Assembly (NCBI RefSeq): GCF_015277815.1
Contig: NZ_CP063813.1
Span: 124,001-188,000, forward strand
Length of the DNA stretch: 64,000 bases
Direction: 5' to 3'
DNA from: Microbacterium atlanticum
GTDB lineage: Bacteria; Actinomycetota; Actinomycetes; Actinomycetales; Microbacteriaceae
Part shown: positions 61,719 to 64,000 of the stretch, piece by piece
How the letters are laid out: each line of letters opens with the position of its first letter
Numbering within the stretch: position 1 is the first letter of the stretch
Notes under the pieces: generated by a model
The model's input: only the letters and a program-made list of their open reading frames with translations
What the model was told of the DNA's origin: nothing
The model's database searches: none
Program-made: the position numbers and the translations under genes

Positions 61719-62129
61719 ATGACCCACGCGTTGGATGACGGCCCGTTCTTCCATGGCACCAAGGCCGACCTGCGGACCGGCGATCTGCTCACCCCGGGAT
61801 TCCGGTCGAACTACCGGCCCGAGGTCGTGATGAACCACATCTACTTCACGGCGATCGTCGACGGCGCCGGGCTGGCAGCGGAGCTCGCGCCGGGCGACGC
61901 CCCACCCCGCGTCTACCTGGTGGAGCCCACTGGCGACTTCGAGAACGATCCCAATGTCACCGACAAGAAGTTCCCGGGCAATCCGACGCGCTCGTACCGA
62001 AGCAGGGCGCCGCTGCGCATCGTGGGCGAAACCCTCGATTGGCCCCGTTTGACCGAGGAGGCGCTCGCGGCCTGGCGCGAACGCCTGGCCGAGCTGCGCA
62101 ACGACGAGCGCGGGCAGATCATCAACTGA
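61719..62129 (+). CDS. arr: NAD+-rifampin ADP-ribosyltransferase
   Basis: This 136-residue enzyme has the Arr family layout and length: FFHGTKADLRTGDLLTPGFR at the start (NAD-binding H and the G-x-K loop), MNHIYFTAIVDGAGLAAELA, PRVYLVEPTGDFENDPNVTD and KKFPGNPTRSYRSRAPLRIV. Arr modifies the 23-hydroxyl of rifampin with ADP-ribose and so inactivates it. All family-defining residues seem present. ATG 61719 is used although the frame is open upstream. A perfect hairpin follows. The gene stands alone, which is normal for chromosomal arr in actinobacteria. Identification is firm by sequence pattern; resistance level is not predictable. Confidence 0.92.
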   Translation: MTHALDDGPFFHGTKADLRTGDLLTPGFRSNYRPEVVMNHIYFTAIVDGAGLAAELAPGDAPPRVYLVEPTGDFENDPNVTDKKFPGNPTRSYRSRAPLRIVGETLDWPRLTEEALAAWRERLAELRNDERGQIIN

Positions 62130-62138
62130 CGCATGCCA

Positions 62139-62164
62139 CGGCGGGCGGATGCCGCCGCCCGCCG
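62139..62164. terminator. Perfect 10-bp terminator hairpin between arr and a GNAT gene
   Basis: CGGCGGGCGG (62139-62148) pairs fully with CCGCCCGCCG (62155-62164) across a 6-nt loop, 10 bp after the arr stop. It also lies just past the end of the convergent GNAT gene, so it can work in both directions. Confidence 0.7.
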
Positions 62165-62177
62165 ACTCCTCACCGCC

Positions 62178-62771
62178 TCAGCCGGTCGCCGGCGGGACGG
62201 TCTTGCGCATGACGGTCTTGCTCGTGCCGATGTGCCGCTCGAAGGTGAAGCCGGCTTTCTCGAACATCGCCCGCGTGCCGTTGTGGAGGAACGACGACGA
62301 TGTCCGCTTTCCTTGCGGCAGCTCGTTGGGAAACGACACGACCTCGCCGCCGCCCGCCTGCGCGATCAGCGCGAGGGCGCCGTCGAGCGCCTCGCGCGCC
62401 ACCCCGGAGCGCCGGTGATCGCGGTCGACGAAGAAGCACGTGATGCGCCACGGAGCGGGGTCGGTCTCACTCGCGTCGTACTGCTTGCGGTGATAAATCC
62501 GCGGCAACTCCTCGGGGCTGCCGTATTCGCACCAGGCGATCGCGGCGTCACCGTCGAAGACGAGCGCGGCGTGTGCCACCCCCTCGTCGACGAGCCGCCG
62601 CTTGAAGGTCGGTCCGTCGTACTCGCTCTTGACGGTCTGCTCGGTGTCGCCGTGGAAATACGAGCAGTAGCACCCGCCCCACACCCCGTTGTGCTTCTCG
62701 GCGAGCGCCAGCCATGCCGGAAACGTCTCGGAGGTGAGCGGCTTGATCACGTGCGCACCCGTCGCTGCCAT
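62178..62771 (-). CDS. GNAT-family N-acetyltransferase
   Basis: This 197-residue protein has ITCFFVDRDHRRSGVAREAL (motif A with R-x-S-G-V-A in the pyrophosphate loop) and an N-terminal part with WGGCYCSYFHGD, a cysteine-rich stretch found in a known actinobacterial GNAT subgroup. The C-terminus has FLHNGTRAMFEKAGFTFERH, motif B. ATG 62771 was taken because GAAGGGCGG lies at proper spacing; GTG 62777 is possible. It is convergent with arr. The acceptor is unknown. Confidence 0.85.
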   Translation of the reverse strand: MAATGAHVIKPLTSETFPAWLALAEKHNGVWGGCYCSYFHGDTEQTVKSEYDGPTFKRRLVDEGVAHAALVFDGDAAIAWCEYGSPEELPRIYHRKQYDASETDPAPWRITCFFVDRDHRRSGVAREALDGALALIAQAGGGEVVSFPNELPQGKRTSSSFLHNGTRAMFEKAGFTFERHIGTSKTVMRKTVPPATG

Positions 62772-62858
62772 CGGCACCCGCCCTTCGCCTCGATGGGAGC
62801 AGTCTGCCGACTGCCTCGTCCCGCGACAAGAGGCAGGCGAGGGCCATTGCGTCGACGC

Positions 62859-63062
62859 TCAGCGCCCGCCGGTCGGCGGCTGGTCGAGGCCGTGACGGCC
62901 CGGCGGTTCCGGCTCGGCGGCGGTGTCGGGGCTCACCGCTGACGGATCGGTGGCATCCCCTGTGCCGGGGTACCGCGGCTCGGTCGGATCAGTCGCCTCG
63001 TCGCGCTCGTCCTGCGGGGGCTGGTGGTCGAGCGGCTGCTTGACGTCGTCTCTATCGCTCAT
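62859..63062 (-). CDS. Small proline-rich hydrophilic protein
   Basis: This 67-residue protein (MSDRDDVKQPLDHQPPQDER at the start) is acidic, rich in Pro, Asp and Glu, and probably disordered. It has no signal or membrane helix. ATG 63062 is the only good start; the open frame beyond it is antisense-like. Such short disordered proteins are common in this family of bacteria. Its function is unknown. Confidence 0.55.
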   Translation of the reverse strand: MSDRDDVKQPLDHQPPQDERDEATDPTEPRYPGTGDATDPSAVSPDTAAEPEPPGRHGLDQPPTGGR

Positions 63063-63192
63063 GCACGCCAGCTTGCGGGGCATCCGGCCTCTACGTGCAG
63101 GGGGTTGCCATCCGCGCCGGACCATGTTCGAGCGCGGGTGGCGGCATCCGTTCGCACGCCGGCTCGCCCCGTTTCTCGACCGAGTGTGTCCG

Positions 63193-63861
63193 TCAGTCGG
63201 ATGCGTCGGGCCACGCAGCGATGTCGACGCCGTGGTTGTCGGGCGACGCGAGCGACCACCACGACGGCGCGTACGAATCATCGGCCAGCCTGCCGCCGGC
63301 CGCGATGGCCGCCTCCACTCGCGCCTTCGCCTGATCGGCGGGCACGAAGACGTCGAAGTGCGTGCGGCCGCGACCCGGAGCGTCGCCGGTGATCGGGTTG
63401 AACGCGAGCTGGGGTCCGCGGCGCAGCGGGTCGACGGCATCGGTTTCTCCCCACGGGGCGTAGCCCAGCGCCGCCTGGAAGAAGGGGCGCACGTCGATCT
63501 GCGAGTGCTCGGCGACGTAGACGCCGACCGACTGCACGCGCGACGGGTCGGCGGTGAGGCCCAGCTCGACGGCCGACTGCGACACCGACGCCGCGAAGGT
63601 GATCGCGCTCGCCGGGACGCCGTTGTCGTCGGCCGGAATGCGGACCACGACTCCCTCAGGCCGCAGATCGACGTCCGGTTGAATACCGGTCCGGTCGGCG
63701 GACGCGGCGATCGGCGGGACAAGCTCCGCAGCGCGCGAGAACGAGCCTGCCGTGAAGACGGCTTCGGGGCCGAAGGGAGTGACGCGCCAATCCGACGCCT
63801 CCTCCGCCCGGCGGAACTCCGCCGTGGAGATCCGCCCTGATCCGCTCGTCGAGTCGTCCAT
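63193..63861 (-). CDS. Carbinolamine-dehydratase-like/VOC fusion protein
   Basis: This 222-residue protein joins two folds. The N-terminal half (ISTAEFRRAEEASDWRVTPF; FSRAAELVPPIAASADRTGI; ITFAASVSQSAVELGL) follows pterin-4a-carbinolamine dehydratase, but the catalytic His-His-Pro is replaced by GIQPDVD, so dehydratase activity is doubtful. The C-terminal half (RVQSVGVYVAEHSQIDVRPF; HFDVFVPADQAKARVEAAI; WWSLASPDNHGVDIAAW) is a VOC (glyoxalase-like) domain. The ATG at 63861 is used; the frame is open to 63900. This fusion is seen in other actinobacteria. It may bind a small ligand; function unknown. Confidence 0.8.
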   Translation of the reverse strand: MDDSTSGSGRISTAEFRRAEEASDWRVTPFGPEAVFTAGSFSRAAELVPPIAASADRTGIQPDVDLRPEGVVVRIPADDNGVPASAITFAASVSQSAVELGLTADPSRVQSVGVYVAEHSQIDVRPFFQAALGYAPWGETDAVDPLRRGPQLAFNPITGDAPGRGRTHFDVFVPADQAKARVEAAIAAGGRLADDSYAPSWWSLASPDNHGVDIAAWPDASD

Positions 63862-63948
63862 CGAGATGCTCCTTCGCGGTCGGACGAACGCGCCCCGCAT
63901 GGCCGCAGCGGTGCGTCCACATCACGGTACTCCTCGCGATCGCGATCG

Positions 63949-64000
63949 CTACTCGGATGCGTCGCGCGCGAGATCCGCGGCCTGCTGACGCAGATAGCCG
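63949..64000 (-). CDS. 3' end of a gene running off the right edge
   Basis: A minus-strand frame enters from the right edge and ends at TAG 63949-63951, coding for GYLRQQAADLARDASE. Only 16 residues are visible, so the product cannot be identified. A 14-bp palindrome (GCGATCGCGATCGC, 63936-63949) overlaps the stop. Confidence 0.4.
   Translation of the reverse strand, partial: GYLRQQAADLARDASE

Noticed and set aside
63936..63949. 14-bp palindrome GCGATCGCGATCGC as a regulatory site or origin element
   Set aside because: It is a short simple run of GCGATC units at a gene end; such sequences are common by chance in high-GC genomes.
1..64000. CRISPR arrays, rRNA, tRNA or riboswitches
   Set aside because: I saw no regularly spaced repeats and no cloverleaf or conserved rRNA/riboswitch sequence while reading the intergenic regions; a covariance-model scan could not be run.

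Overview
The window comes from a high-GC Gram-positive chromosome, most likely a member of the Microbacteriaceae (Microbacterium-like). This rests on the GC-rich third positions, frequent GTG starts, DUF2510 and FtsX-type genes, and the gene families present. I see no tRNA, rRNA or CRISPR array. About 60 protein genes, several broken genes and a few strong hairpins can be supported.

Positions 1-23,260 look like an accessory region. It opens with a decayed IS3-type insertion sequence that interrupts a membrane-protein gene and lies just beyond the 3' end of a polymorphic-toxin-like gene (seven TSP3 calcium repeats, pre-toxin segment, D...ExK nuclease-like tail). A membrane-anchored surface protein and a frameshifted small membrane protein follow. 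Next is the most interesting pair of this half: a 939-residue STAND-type P-loop NTPase whose stop codon overlaps the start of a small PD-(D/E)xK/Vsr-like nuclease, followed by two strong hairpins. This resembles a two-gene antiphage module. Then come a GH35-like glycosidase, a TetR-controlled GNAT/ABC/FtsX/MFS/CPBP efflux block (10,960-17,749), a helix-hairpin-helix protein, three unknown or envelope proteins, a serine recombinase, a RelE/Phd toxin-antitoxin operon, and decayed DUF4062/WD40 fragments.

Positions 23,300-33,200 look more like core genome. There is a VOC protein and a TspO-like protein. A methyltransferase/FAD-oxidoreductase pair matches the known route to 10-methyl branched (tuberculostearic-type) fatty acids. 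An amidohydrolase/NCS1-permease operon faces a TetR gene over duplicated operator-like repeats. A PAP2 phosphatase and a two-domain GNAT protein follow.

Positions 33,336-44,440 hold an operon of very large proteins with no recognisable signal peptides: an OmpA-like 156-residue protein, then about 2,280 residues of beta-rich sequence with an internal OmpA-like segment, then a 1,226-residue protein. The 2,280-residue frame is split in two by what looks like one extra copy of a 7-bp tandem repeat (GTGAGCG). This is either a recent frameshift or a slippage switch, and it is the other main finding.

Positions 44,494-53,450 contain a LolA-like exported protein with an ABC exporter, then a complete Amadori-product (fructoselysine-type) uptake and degradation operon: SIS deglycase, solute-binding lipoprotein, two permeases, PfkB kinase and GntR regulator. 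It has repeated operator-like boxes at its promoter and a 15-bp hairpin after the binding-protein gene. Positions 53,583-64,000 carry an MDR oxidoreductase/DUF2306/small-protein operon convergent with a MalT-like LuxR regulator, a truncated AraC gene, DUF1264, DUF3237 and small membrane proteins, a rifampin ADP-ribosyltransferase (arr), a GNAT gene, and a carbinolamine-dehydratase/VOC fusion. The last gene runs off the right edge.
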